Source: Paraburkholderia sp. UYCP14C (GTDB lineage: Bacteria > Pseudomonadota > Gammaproteobacteria > Burkholderiales > Burkholderiaceae). Taken from it: a stretch of 64,000 nucleotides of DNA. How positions within the stretch are numbered: the stretch's first letter is position 1; every line of letters begins with the position of its first letter. Shown piece by piece: positions 43,663-53,314 of the stretch. The position numbers were made by a program, and so were the translations under genes. The stretch is taken from assembly GCF_004197395.1 (NCBI RefSeq), contig NZ_SELS01000010.1:142446-206445 (forward strand), given 5' to 3'. Under the pieces are notes generated by a model. That model did not search any database, was not told the DNA's origin, and saw only the letters and a list, made by a program, of their open reading frames with translations.

Positions 43663-45651
43663 ATGTCTGAACTCATGCCGTTGCACGAAACACGGCCGCT
43701 CGCCAACGCGATCCGCTTTCTTGCGATCGATGCCATCGTGCGCGCCGGCGAAGGCCATCAGGGCGTGCCGCTCGGCATGGCGGAAATCGCAACCGCGCTC
43801 TACACCCAGCATCTGAAGTTCAATCCCGCCGATCCGCAGTGGCCCGACCGCGACCGCTTCGTGCTGTCGAACGGGCACGGCTCGATGCTGCTGTATGCGC
43901 TGCTGCATCTGAGCGGTTACGCGAACTTCGGCATCGAAGAACTGAGGTCGTTCCGGCAGATGGGCTCGCGCTGCGAAGGCCACCCGGAGTTCGATACAGC
44001 ATCGGGCATCGAAGTGACGACCGGGCCGCTCGGGCAGGGCATCGCGAACGCGTTGGGCATGGCCGTCGCGGAGGCGTATCTGAATGCGAAGTTCGGCGAC
44101 GGCATCGTCAACCACCACACCTATGCGTTCGTCGGCGACGGCTGTCTGCAGGAAGGCGTCGGCCAGGAAATGATCGCGCTGGCGGGTCACCTGCAACTCG
44201 GCAAGCTGATCCTCTGCTGGGACGACAACCGCATCACCGACGACGGCAGCACGTCGCTGTCGATCAGCGAAGACGTCAGCGCGCGGTTTCGCGTCGCCGG
44301 ATGGCATGTGATCGAAGCCGACGGACACGATCTCGATGCGCTCGCCGCGGCGCTCGCCGAAGCGAAGCGCGATCCGCGGCCTTCGATGATCGCGTGCCGC
44401 ACCGTCATCGCGCGCGGCATTGCGCGGCTGCAAGGACAGCGCGGCGGACACAGCGGCAAGCTGTTCGAAGCCGACGCCGACGCGGCACGCAATGAGCTTG
44501 GCTGGCCGCATGCGCCGTTCGAGATTCCGCATGACGTGCTCGACGCGTGGCGCGCGGCGGGGCGACGCAGCGAAAGCGAATACCTCGCATGGCACGAGCG
44601 GCTTGCGGCCTTGCCGGCCGAGGCACGCGCGGAGTTCGAGCGCATTCAGGCGGGCCGCTTGCCCGACGGTTGGCAACGGGTACTCGAAGACTACAAACGG
44701 CAAAGCATCGAACGCGGCGAGGCCGAGGCGGGCATCATGATCTCCGCCGAGATCAACGACCGGCTCGCGCAGCTGCCCGAGCGGATGGTCGCCTGCGCGG
44801 ACCTCGAAGCGCCGACGAGCCACAAGCGCAGCCTGCATGCGTTCACCACCGAAGATCGCGGGGGCGCCTACGTGCATTGCGGCGTGCGCGAGCACGTGAT
44901 GGGCTCGATGGCGAACGGCATGGCCGCCCACGGCGGCGTGATTCCGCTGGCCGTCACTTACCTCGCGTTTTCCGACTACGAACGGCCGGCGATGCGCATG
45001 GCCGCGCTGATGGGACTGCCCGTGAAGTTCGTGTTCAGCCACGATTCAATCGGCGTCGGCAGAAACGGGCCGACGCATCAACCGGTCGAGATTCTCGCGT
45101 CGTTGCGCGCGATGCCGAACATGCGGGTGTTCCGTCCCGCCGATGCGGTCGAGGCCGCGGAATGCTGGGCGCTCGCGTACGAGCACCGCAGCGGTCCCAG
45201 CACGATGGTGTTCGCGCGGCAGAACCTGCCGCTCGTGCGCACGCGTGACGGCGCGGAGAACCTGTGTGCGCGCGGCGGTTATGTGCTTGCGTCGGAAGAG
45301 GGCGGCAAGCGTCTCGTCACGCTGCTGGCCACCGGTTCGGAGGTCGCGCTCGCGCTCGCGGCGCGCGAGCAACTACAGCGCGAAGGCATCCCCACCGCCG
45401 TCGTTTCACTGCCGTGCTGGGAGTTGTTCGATGCACAGGCCCGCGCGTATCGTGAAGCGGTGATCGGCGTGGACACGGTGCGTATTGGCGTCGAGGCGGC
45501 GGTTCGTTTCGGCTGGGACCGCTATCTCGGCGACCGTGGCGGCTTCGTGGGCATGGCGGGGTTCGGCGCGTCGGGGCCCGCCGAGGTGCTGTACGAACAC
45601 TTCGGCATCACGCCGGCGCAGATCGTCGCCGAAGCCAAGCGCCGTCTTTAA
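43663..45651 (+). CDS. Full-length transketolase, divergent, pathway-specific
   Basis: A 662-residue transketolase-type enzyme. ThDP and catalytic residues are kept: His32 (GHQG instead of GHPG), His72 (SNGHGSM), His107, TTGPLGQG, GDG at 158-160, His263, Glu410 in VREHVMG, His460 and His472 in THQPVE. Two sites differ from E. coli TktA when aligned by eye. The acceptor-binding Asp469 is Asn468 (GRNGPTHQ). No Arg is present at the Arg358 phosphate site (residues 355-363), although Arg519 (ARQNL) is kept. This suggests an unusual, perhaps non-phosphorylated or branched, substrate. It is not the housekeeping tkt. AAGGAG precedes the ATG. Confidence 0.9.
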   Translation: MSELMPLHETRPLANAIRFLAIDAIVRAGEGHQGVPLGMAEIATALYTQHLKFNPADPQWPDRDRFVLSNGHGSMLLYALLHLSGYANFGIEELRSFRQMGSRCEGHPEFDTASGIEVTTGPLGQGIANALGMAVAEAYLNAKFGDGIVNHHTYAFVGDGCLQEGVGQEMIALAGHLQLGKLILCWDDNRITDDGSTSLSISEDVSARFRVAGWHVIEADGHDLDALAAALAEAKRDPRPSMIACRTVIARGIARLQGQRGGHSGKLFEADADAARNELGWPHAPFEIPHDVLDAWRAAGRRSESEYLAWHERLAALPAEARAEFERIQAGRLPDGWQRVLEDYKRQSIERGEAEAGIMISAEINDRLAQLPERMVACADLEAPTSHKRSLHAFTTEDRGGAYVHCGVREHVMGSMANGMAAHGGVIPLAVTYLAFSDYERPAMRMAALMGLPVKFVFSHDSIGVGRNGPTHQPVEILASLRAMPNMRVFRPADAVEAAECWALAYEHRSGPSTMVFARQNLPLVRTRDGAENLCARGGYVLASEEGGKRLVTLLATGSEVALALAAREQLQREGIPTAVVSLPCWELFDAQARAYREAVIGVDTVRIGVEAAVRFGWDRYLGDRGGFVGMAGFGASGPAEVLYEHFGITPAQIVAEAKRRL

Positions 45652-45680
45652 GCCTTTCAACCCGCACAACAGGAATCAGC

Positions 45681-46637
45681 ATGCAGAAGATCGTTTTTCT
45701 CGACCGCGCGACACTCGCGCCGCAGATCCGGCTTTCGCGCCCGGAGTTCGAACACGAGTTCGTCGAGTACGAGCACACCTTGCCGGAGCAGATCGCGGCG
45801 CGCCTTGCGGACGCCACCATCGTGATCACCAACAAGGTGCCGCTGACGGCCGACGTGATCGCGCAGTTGCCGTCGTTGAAGCTCGTCGCGGTGGCCGCGA
45901 CCGGCACCGATTGCGTCGACAAGGCCGCCTGCGAGCAGCATGGCGTGCGCGTGTCGAATATCCGCGGCTATGCGGTGAACACGGTGCCCGAACATACGTT
46001 CGCGTTGATGCTCGCGTTGCGGCGCAATCTGGTTGCTTACCGCGACGACGTGCTCAATGGCGAATGGCAGAAGTCCGGCCAGTTCTGCTTCTTCAATCAC
46101 GCGATCCACGATCTGGGCGGCATGACGCTCGGCATCATCGGCGAAGGGGTGCTGGGGCAGCGCGTGGCCGAGATCGCCAAGGCGTTCGGCATGCGGCCGC
46201 TGTTCGCCGCGCACAAGGGCCGCGACGGACTCGGGCCGCTCTATACGCCGTGGGACGAGGTGCTGGCGACGAGCGACATCATCACGATCCACAGCCCGCT
46301 CACCCCGCAGACGCGCGGCATGCTCGCCACGCCCGAATTCCGCAAGATGAAGCGCAAGCCGCTGATCATCAATACGGCAAGAGGAGGGCTCGTCGATGAG
46401 GAAGCGCTGGTGCGCGCGCTCGATGAAGGGCTGATCAGCGGGATCGGCTTCGACGTGCTGTCAGGCGAGCCGCCCGCTGCCGACAATCCGTTGATGCGGA
46501 TCGCCGGGCGCCCGAACGTGATCGTGACACCGCATGTGGCGTGGGCTTCGGACGAGGCGCAGCAAAGCCTCGCGGATCAGCTGATGGGCAATATCGAACG
46601 CTTCGTGCGCGGTGAACCCGCGAACCTGGTGGTGTGA
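45681..46637 (+). CDS. D-2-hydroxyacid dehydrogenase (glycerate dehydrogenase-like)
   Basis: A 318-residue NAD(P)-dependent dehydrogenase. The substrate loop is KLVAVAATGTDCVDKAAC, the dinucleotide fold GMTLGIIGEGVLGQRVAEIA (GxGxxG, about residues 148-167). Catalytic Arg is in IINTARGGLVDEEAL (about 232), Glu in ALDEGLISGIGFDVLSGEPP (about 264), and His in VTPHVAWAS (about 283). This pattern fits hydroxypyruvate/glyoxylate reductases (HprA-type). Within the cluster it could reduce hydroxypyruvate or a similar 2-oxoacid linked to transketolase chemistry. It lies 29 bp after the transketolase gene and is the last gene of the operon. Confidence 0.92.
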   Translation: MQKIVFLDRATLAPQIRLSRPEFEHEFVEYEHTLPEQIAARLADATIVITNKVPLTADVIAQLPSLKLVAVAATGTDCVDKAACEQHGVRVSNIRGYAVNTVPEHTFALMLALRRNLVAYRDDVLNGEWQKSGQFCFFNHAIHDLGGMTLGIIGEGVLGQRVAEIAKAFGMRPLFAAHKGRDGLGPLYTPWDEVLATSDIITIHSPLTPQTRGMLATPEFRKMKRKPLIINTARGGLVDEEALVRALDEGLISGIGFDVLSGEPPAADNPLMRIAGRPNVIVTPHVAWASDEAQQSLADQLMGNIERFVRGEPANLVV

Positions 46638-46642
46638 ACGGC

Positions 46643-46660
46643 CGGGCCCTTGCGGGCCCG
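46643..46660. terminator. Hairpin between converging catabolic operons
   Basis: CGGGCCC (46643-46649) pairs with GGGCCCG (46654-46660) over TTGC, just after the dehydrogenase stop and 22 bp before the iolB stop. There is no T-run, so it is a weak terminator on either strand. Confidence 0.45.
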
Positions 46661-46682
46661 CTTGGTCTACGATCACGGATGC

Positions 46683-47483
46683 TCAAGCATCCTTATTGAT
46701 GATCCATTCGTGGGCCGGATCGTTGTGGAAGTGCCAGACCCGCTGGCTGCCCGCCATCACGTTCAGATAATACGAGTCGTAGCCGTACGGCACGATGACC
46801 GGGTGATAGCCGCGCGGCACCATCACGACGTCGTGATCCTCGACGGCCATCGATTCGTCGATATCGCGCGAGTCGGTGTACACACGCTGGAACGCGAAGC
46901 CTTGCGGCGGATCGAGCCGGTGGTAATAGGTTTCTTCGAGCGAGCTTTCGTGCGGAATGTTGTCGGTGTCGTGCTTGTGCGGCGGATAGCTCGACGCGTG
47001 ACCGCCCGGTGTTCTCACTTCGACCACCAGCAGCGATTCCGCCGGCTCGGTCTGCGGAAGAATATCGCAGACGTAACGCGTATTCAGCGACTTGCCGCGT
47101 GCCGAGCGCTTCATCGACGCCGGCTCGATCAGCCGCGCCGGGTACTCGCCCTTGGCCGGCGCACTCGCCACGCCGATCTCCGCGTCGCGGTTCGCGCGCA
47201 CCGTCGCACGCACGTTCGGCGGCAGATACACCGCGTACGGCGCCGCGTCTTCGAACACACTGTCGCGCGAACCGAGCGAGCTCCATGTGGTGTCCGGCGT
47301 TTCGATATCGACCGCGCCGCTCAGCACGACGATGCACGCTTCGCGCGCCGGTTCGAACACGTACACGAGTTCGTTCTCGCCGAGCCGGTACGCGGCGAAT
47401 CCCACATAACGCCAGCAGGCCGACTGCGGCGTCACGCGCGCGATCGTCTGGCCTTCGCGCTCTGCCTTGACCAATAAGCTCAT
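46683..47483 (-). CDS. iolB: 5-deoxy-glucuronate isomerase
   Basis: IolB converts 5-deoxy-D-glucuronate to 5-dehydro-2-deoxy-D-gluconate, the step after IolD. The 266-residue bicupin shows YVCDILPQTEPAESLLVVEV and the metal site SSYPPHKHDTDNIPHESSLE (His, His, Glu and a later His), then VPRGYHPVIVPYGYDSYYLN. AAGGAGG precedes ATG 47483, which overlaps the iolE stop by ATGA. It is the last gene of the leftward inositol operon. Confidence 0.95.
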   Translation of the reverse strand: MSLLVKAEREGQTIARVTPQSACWRYVGFAAYRLGENELVYVFEPAREACIVVLSGAVDIETPDTTWSSLGSRDSVFEDAAPYAVYLPPNVRATVRANRDAEIGVASAPAKGEYPARLIEPASMKRSARGKSLNTRYVCDILPQTEPAESLLVVEVRTPGGHASSYPPHKHDTDNIPHESSLEETYYHRLDPPQGFAFQRVYTDSRDIDESMAVEDHDVVMVPRGYHPVIVPYGYDSYYLNVMAGSQRVWHFHNDPAHEWIINKDA

Positions 47484-48388
47484 GCTGCCTCCTTGCCGAG
47501 CGGCGCATCGACGAGCGCCCGCAAAGCTTCGTATCCCTTCTGTGCATACTCGAACGACGGCGCGACCACCGGGTCCTGCTCCGCCTCGACGACGAGCCAG
47601 CCGCAATAACCGTGCCGCTTCAACCGGTCGATCAGCGCCGGAAAATTGACCGCGCCGTCGCCGGGTACCGTGAATGCGCCCGCGATCACCGCATCGAGAA
47701 AACTCCAGTTGCGATTGCGCGCGAGCTTCATCACGGCGGGGCGCACGTCCTTGCAATGCACGTGGCAGACGCGCGCGATGTGCTTGTCGAGCACGGCCAC
47801 CGGATCGCCGCCCGCGAACGTGATATGCCCGGCGTCGAACAGCAGGCCGACCGCGTCGCTGGTGCGTGCCATCAACTGATCGACGTCGGCCGGCGTTTCG
47901 ACGTACGCGCCCATGTGATGATGATAGGCGAGCCGAACGCCCTGGCTCAGCGTATAGCGCGCGAATTCATCGACGCGTGCCGCGTAGTCGGCCCATTGCG
48001 CTTCGCTGAAAAACCGCGGCCGCTGATACAGCGGGCGCGGCGCACCCTGGATCGAATCGGCGACTTCGCCATACACCATCACGGTTGCGCCGTTCTTCGC
48101 GAGCAATTCCAGATGCGGGCCGACCGCGTCGATTTCCTCCGCGACGCCGCGTTTGGCCAGTTGTCCGGAGTACCAGCCGGACACGAGCGCGAGATCGTAT
48201 TGCGCGAGCAGCGTCTTCAGCGCTTGCGGCTCGCGAGGAAACTTGTTGCCGAGCTCGAACCCCTGATAGCCGATCTGGCGACCTTCGGTCAGCGCGACTT
48301 CGAGCGGCGTCTCGCCGCCGAGCGACGGCAGGTCGTCGTTCATCCACGAGAGCGGGTTGATGCCGATGCGTACGTCGAAAGCAGTCAT
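47480..48388 (-). CDS. iolE: Myo-inosose-2 dehydratase
   Basis: IolE dehydrates 2-keto-myo-inositol to the trihydroxycyclohexanedione that IolD opens. The 302-residue AP-endonuclease-2-type TIM barrel starts RIGINPLSWMNDDLPSLGGE, which is diagnostic. EIDAVGPHLELLAKNGATVM, RLAYHHHMGAYVETPADVDQ and GLLFDAGHITFAGGDP supply the metal-binding His, Asp and Glu residues. It sits 19 bp after iolD and is coupled to iolB. Confidence 0.95.
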   Translation of the reverse strand: MTAFDVRIGINPLSWMNDDLPSLGGETPLEVALTEGRQIGYQGFELGNKFPREPQALKTLLAQYDLALVSGWYSGQLAKRGVAEEIDAVGPHLELLAKNGATVMVYGEVADSIQGAPRPLYQRPRFFSEAQWADYAARVDEFARYTLSQGVRLAYHHHMGAYVETPADVDQLMARTSDAVGLLFDAGHITFAGGDPVAVLDKHIARVCHVHCKDVRPAVMKLARNRNWSFLDAVIAGAFTVPGDGAVNFPALIDRLKRHGYCGWLVVEAEQDPVVAPSFEYAQKGYEALRALVDAPLGKEAA

Positions 48389-48407
48389 GCCGGAGTCCTC
48401 ATGGTTC

Positions 48408-50390
48408 TCAGTCGTGATCGGTGCCCTGCGACGGCGATGGCGTCGCAGCCGATGCAGGGGATGCGGCGCGCGCGGCGAGCTGCGCGTCGTACTTCGCGCG
48501 GGCGTCGCGCACTTCAGAGCGCGTCGATACTTCGGGCACGGCGACTTCCCACCACCAGCCGCCGTCTTCGGTGGTGCGCGCCGGGTCAGTGTCGATGCTG
48601 ATCACGTAGGTGCCCTTGGCCGCGCGCGCGCGTTGCAGTGCCGCCTCGAGTTCGGCGAGATTGCCCGCATGCTCGGCTTGCGCGCCGAGCGCGCGCGCAT
48701 GCGCGGCGAAGTCGATGCGCGGCACGCCTTCAGGCGCATGCACGCAATCGTCGAGCAGATTGTTGAACGGTGCGCCGCCGCACGCCTGTTGCAGGCGATT
48801 GATACAGCCGAAGCCGCGGTTGTCGAGCACGACGACGATCAGCTTCGCGCCGAGCATCACCGAGCTGGCGATCTCGCTGTTCATCATCAGATAGCTGCCG
48901 TCGCCGAGAATCACGATCACTTCGCGCTCGGGCCGCGCGAGCTTCACGCCGAGGCCGCCCGCGATCTCGTAGCCCATGCACGAATAGCCGTATTCGACGT
49001 GATACGCGCCGGGCCGGCCCGCGCGCCACAGCTTGTGCAACTCGGCGGGCAGCGTGCCGGCCGCGCAGACGACGATATCGCCGGCAGGGGAGTGCGCGCT
49101 CGAGCGCTGCACCGCGCCGATCACGTCGCCCTCGTAGGGCAGCACCGCGTCGCGTTGCGGCGCATGCGTGAGCGTTTGCACGGTGTCGCGCCAGCTGGCC
49201 GCGAGCTTGTGTGCGCGCGCGGTCCACGTGCGCTCCGCGTGCCAGCCTTGCAGCGGCCCGACGAGCGCATCGAGCGCGAGCTTCACATCGGCTTCGACGA
49301 CGAAGCCGCGATGCTTGAGCGCGTCGAATCCGTTCGCGTTGATCGCGATCACATCGGCTTGCGTGAACAGCGTGTTCGAGCCGGTCGTGAAGTCCTGCAG
49401 CCGCGTGCCGAGCGCGAGCACGCAGTCGGCGTCATGCGCGAGCGCGTTGGCGGCGGCCGACCCGGTCACGCCGAGCGCGCCCGCATTGAGCGGATCGTTC
49501 CACGCGAGCGAGCTTTTGCCGGCCTGCGTTTCCGCGACCGGGATGCCATGCGCGCTCGCGAAGCGGTGCAGCGCATCGGCTGCGCGGCTGTACAGCACAC
49601 CGCCGCCCGCGACGATCAGCGGGCGCTTCGCGTGCCGCAGGCGCGTGCATGCGGCGTCGATGTCGTCGCTGCGGGGCGCGGGCGCATGAGGGCGCACGAC
49701 GCGCGGCGTAAAAAAGTCCTCCGGAAAGTCCCACGCCTGCGCCTGCACATCTTGCGGCAGCGCGAGCGTGACGGGGCCGCACAACGCGGCATCGGTCAGC
49801 ACGCGGATTGCGCGCGGCAGCGCGCTCAGCAATTGCGCCGGATGCACGATGCGGTCGAAGTAGCGCGACAGCGGCTTGAACGCGTCGTTCGCGGACACGC
49901 CGCCGTCGTTGAAATCCTCGACCTGCTGCAACACCGGATCGGGCGCGCGCGACACGAAGATATCGCCGGGCAGCAGCAGCACCGGCAAACGGTTCACGTG
50001 CGCGAGCGCGGCGGCGGTCAGCAGATTCGTCGCACCTGGACCGATCGACGTCGTCACGGCCATCATGCGGCGGCGGAAGTGCGCCTTCGCGTAGGCGATC
50101 GCGCTGTGCGCCATCGCCTGCTCGTTGTGTGCGCGCAAAGTCGGCAGTGCGTCGCGATGCTGATACAGTGCCTCGCCGATGCCCGCGACATTGCCGTGGC
50201 CGAAAATCGCGAACACGCCGCCGAACAGCGGTTCGACGCCGTTGCCGTCTTCGCTCGCAACGCGTTGCGCGGCCAGATAGCGCACCAGCGCCTGCGCCAT
50301 CGTCAGGCGAATCGTGCCGCCGCTGCGCGCGTGCGCTTGCGTCGCGCCGCTGGCGGATGAAATGTCGTCATGCATGATGCGCTCGTTCAT
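48408..50390 (-). CDS. iolD: 3D-(3,5/4)-trihydroxycyclohexane-1,2-dione acylhydrolase
   Basis: IolD is a ThDP enzyme of the acetolactate synthase fold that hydrolytically opens the inositol ring. Glu90 in RAHNEQAMAHSAIAYAK contacts the thiazolium ring, AIFGHGNVAGIGEAL is the IolD-typical N-terminal motif (about 61-75), and the ThDP/Mg motif is ILGDGSYLMMNSEI (about 494-507) to LDNRGFGCI. It has 660 residues from ATG 50390; this start overlaps the iolC stop as ATGA and is favoured over the longer frame from 50459. Confidence 0.96.
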   Translation of the reverse strand: MNERIMHDDISSASGATQAHARSGGTIRLTMAQALVRYLAAQRVASEDGNGVEPLFGGVFAIFGHGNVAGIGEALYQHRDALPTLRAHNEQAMAHSAIAYAKAHFRRRMMAVTTSIGPGATNLLTAAALAHVNRLPVLLLPGDIFVSRAPDPVLQQVEDFNDGGVSANDAFKPLSRYFDRIVHPAQLLSALPRAIRVLTDAALCGPVTLALPQDVQAQAWDFPEDFFTPRVVRPHAPAPRSDDIDAACTRLRHAKRPLIVAGGGVLYSRAADALHRFASAHGIPVAETQAGKSSLAWNDPLNAGALGVTGSAAANALAHDADCVLALGTRLQDFTTGSNTLFTQADVIAINANGFDALKHRGFVVEADVKLALDALVGPLQGWHAERTWTARAHKLAASWRDTVQTLTHAPQRDAVLPYEGDVIGAVQRSSAHSPAGDIVVCAAGTLPAELHKLWRAGRPGAYHVEYGYSCMGYEIAGGLGVKLARPEREVIVILGDGSYLMMNSEIASSVMLGAKLIVVVLDNRGFGCINRLQQACGGAPFNNLLDDCVHAPEGVPRIDFAAHARALGAQAEHAGNLAELEAALQRARAAKGTYVISIDTDPARTTEDGGWWWEVAVPEVSTRSEVRDARAKYDAQLAARAASPASAATPSPSQGTDHD

Positions 50391-52408
50391 GCGGCCTGCT
50401 CCTGATGAGCGTGATGAGGTGTGGCATGTGCGGTCGGTTCGCCGCGTGCGCCGCGCCACGCGGCGATCAGCGTTTCGAACGTGCGGCGCACGCGCGCGAT
50501 CAATTCGTCGTCGCCGATTTCACCGGCGAGCCACGCATGGCTCGGCTCGTGAAAGATCGTGCGACCGACGGTAAAGCCGCGGCACGTCGCCGCTTGCGCG
50601 GCCGCCCGAAAGCCTTCGCTCAACTGCTCGACCGCCGCCGACAAACCGAGCAGCACGACGCCGCGGCAATACGGATCGCGCTCGGCGATCAGCGCGTCGA
50701 TGGCCTGCCATTGCGCGGCGTCCATCGGTTCGAGCTTCCACCATTCGGGGTAGATGCCGAGGTTGTAGATGCGCTTCAACGCGCGATACACGATGTCCGG
50801 CCCCTGCGGCAGCGACGCATGCTTCGGCGGAATCACTTCGAGCAGCAGTTCGTGGCCGCTCGCCTGGGTCGCGTCGTACAGCGCGCGCAGTTGCGCTTCC
50901 TGTTCGAGCCGCTGCTCGATCGGCTCATCCGGATGAAACTGCACCAGACATTTGACGACGTGCTCTTGCGGCCACGCGATCAGCGTGGTGCCGATCGAGC
51001 GGCCATGATCGAACACGAGCGGCACGGAGTGGGGCAACTCGACCGGGCGGCCGATCCACCAGCCGCGGCCGGTCGCGGCATTCAGCGCGTCCTGACCATA
51101 GCGGTCGTCGATCAGCACGCCGATGCGTCCCTGCAGATTCAACGCGCGCTCGGTCTGCGCGACCGCTTCGACGAACAGGCCCTTCAACGACGCGATGCGC
51201 GCTTCGTCGGCGCCGGTCTGCTGCGCGAGTTCGAAGAACGGGTTGCGATGATCGAACGCGAAGCCGAGCACTTCGTGCCACGTTTTGCGTGCCGGCGACA
51301 CGCGATGCAGTCGTGCGAGCTTCGCATCGCGATCGGGCCGGCGCATGCGCTGCGGATCGGCCTGCGCTTCGCGCAGAAAGTAGTCGAGCTCGGCCGGGGT
51401 CGGCATCGCGGGGGCGCAGCCGTGCCGCGACACGACCAGCGCGCCGCTCGCGTTGGCGGCGCGCGCGCAGGCGTCGAGCGGTTGATCTCGCAGCCAGCCG
51501 GACAGGAAGCCGGAAGCGAATGCATCGCCCGCGCCGAGCACGTTCAGCACTTCGACTTCGACGCCGCCATGAATCGGCGCAGCATCGAGCGATGCAGGCA
51601 CCGCGCCGTCGATGATCTGACAGCCGAGCGGCCCGCGTTTGAGCACCAGCGTGGCCGGCGTCACCGCGCGCACCATCGCGAGCGCATCGGCGAGGTCGGT
51701 CTTGCCGCCGGCGATGCGAAACTCTTCCTCGGTGCCGATCACCAGATCGAACAGCGGCAGAATCCGCTGCAAATGCGCGCTCACACCCTCGCTCGCGACG
51801 AAACGCGTCTCGCCATCGGCCTTGCCCGTGAGTCCCCACAGCACTGGCCGATAGTCGATGTCGAGCACGGTGCGCACGTCGTTGCGGCGCGCGTAGTCGA
51901 GCGCGCGGCGGCTCGCGCGATCGACCTGCGCGGTGGAAAAGTGCGTGCCGGTGATCAGCAGCGCTTTCGACGACGCGATGAACGCCTCGTCGAAATCGGC
52001 CTCGTCGACCGCCATGTCCGCGCAGTTCTCGCGGTAGAAGATCAGCGGGAAGGTGTCGCGATCCTTCAGGCCGAGCAGCACGAGCGCGGTCAGCCGGTCG
52101 TGATCGATGCGCACGTGGCTCACGTCGCAGCCTTCCTTCGTGAGCGTTTCGGTCAGGAAGCGTCCCATGTGATCGTTGCCGACGCGCGCGAGCATGGCCG
52201 CATTAAGCCCGAGCCGCGCGCAGCCGAACGCGATGTTCGCCGACGAGCCGCCGAGATACTTCGCGAAGCTCGACACGTCTTCGAGCCGCGCGCCGACCTG
52301 TTGCGCGTACAGATCGACGGCCAGCCGGCCGAGGCACACGATGTCACGGGCGCGGCCCGGCGCGAACCGGCTGCCTGCGGAACCGCTGGAGGTGCTGGAG
52401 TGAGCCAT
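50387..52408 (-). CDS. iolC: Bifunctional 5-dehydro-2-deoxygluconokinase with DUF2090 aldolase-like domain
   Basis: Residues 20-340 form a PfkB-family kinase: FAKYLGGSSANIAFGCARLG at about 48-67, and the signature LGAGDAFASGFLSGWL with Asp295 as base. It phosphorylates 5-dehydro-2-deoxygluconate. Residues from about 365 to 655 are a DUF2090 domain (FAFDHRNPFFELA, GRIGVLIDDRYGQDAL, KCLVQFHPDEP), a TIM barrel related to aldolases of the LacD type. It is widely annotated as the 5-dehydro-2-deoxyphosphogluconate aldolase (IolJ function). No separate iolJ is present, which agrees with the fusion doing both steps. Confidence 0.95.
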   Translation of the reverse strand: MAHSSTSSGSAGSRFAPGRARDIVCLGRLAVDLYAQQVGARLEDVSSFAKYLGGSSANIAFGCARLGLNAAMLARVGNDHMGRFLTETLTKEGCDVSHVRIDHDRLTALVLLGLKDRDTFPLIFYRENCADMAVDEADFDEAFIASSKALLITGTHFSTAQVDRASRRALDYARRNDVRTVLDIDYRPVLWGLTGKADGETRFVASEGVSAHLQRILPLFDLVIGTEEEFRIAGGKTDLADALAMVRAVTPATLVLKRGPLGCQIIDGAVPASLDAAPIHGGVEVEVLNVLGAGDAFASGFLSGWLRDQPLDACARAANASGALVVSRHGCAPAMPTPAELDYFLREAQADPQRMRRPDRDAKLARLHRVSPARKTWHEVLGFAFDHRNPFFELAQQTGADEARIASLKGLFVEAVAQTERALNLQGRIGVLIDDRYGQDALNAATGRGWWIGRPVELPHSVPLVFDHGRSIGTTLIAWPQEHVVKCLVQFHPDEPIEQRLEQEAQLRALYDATQASGHELLLEVIPPKHASLPQGPDIVYRALKRIYNLGIYPEWWKLEPMDAAQWQAIDALIAERDPYCRGVVLLGLSAAVEQLSEGFRAAAQAATCRGFTVGRTIFHEPSHAWLAGEIGDDELIARVRRTFETLIAAWRGARGEPTAHATPHHAHQEQAA

Positions 52409-52494
52409 GAATAGTCCTGAGTAACAGTGCGCGGTGAGTGCGCGGTGACCGGCCGGGCGAAATGCGCGGTGGCCGGAGGTGCCGCGCGAATCGG

Positions 52495-53301
<807 letters not shown>

Positions 53302-53314
53302 CGTGAACCTCCTT

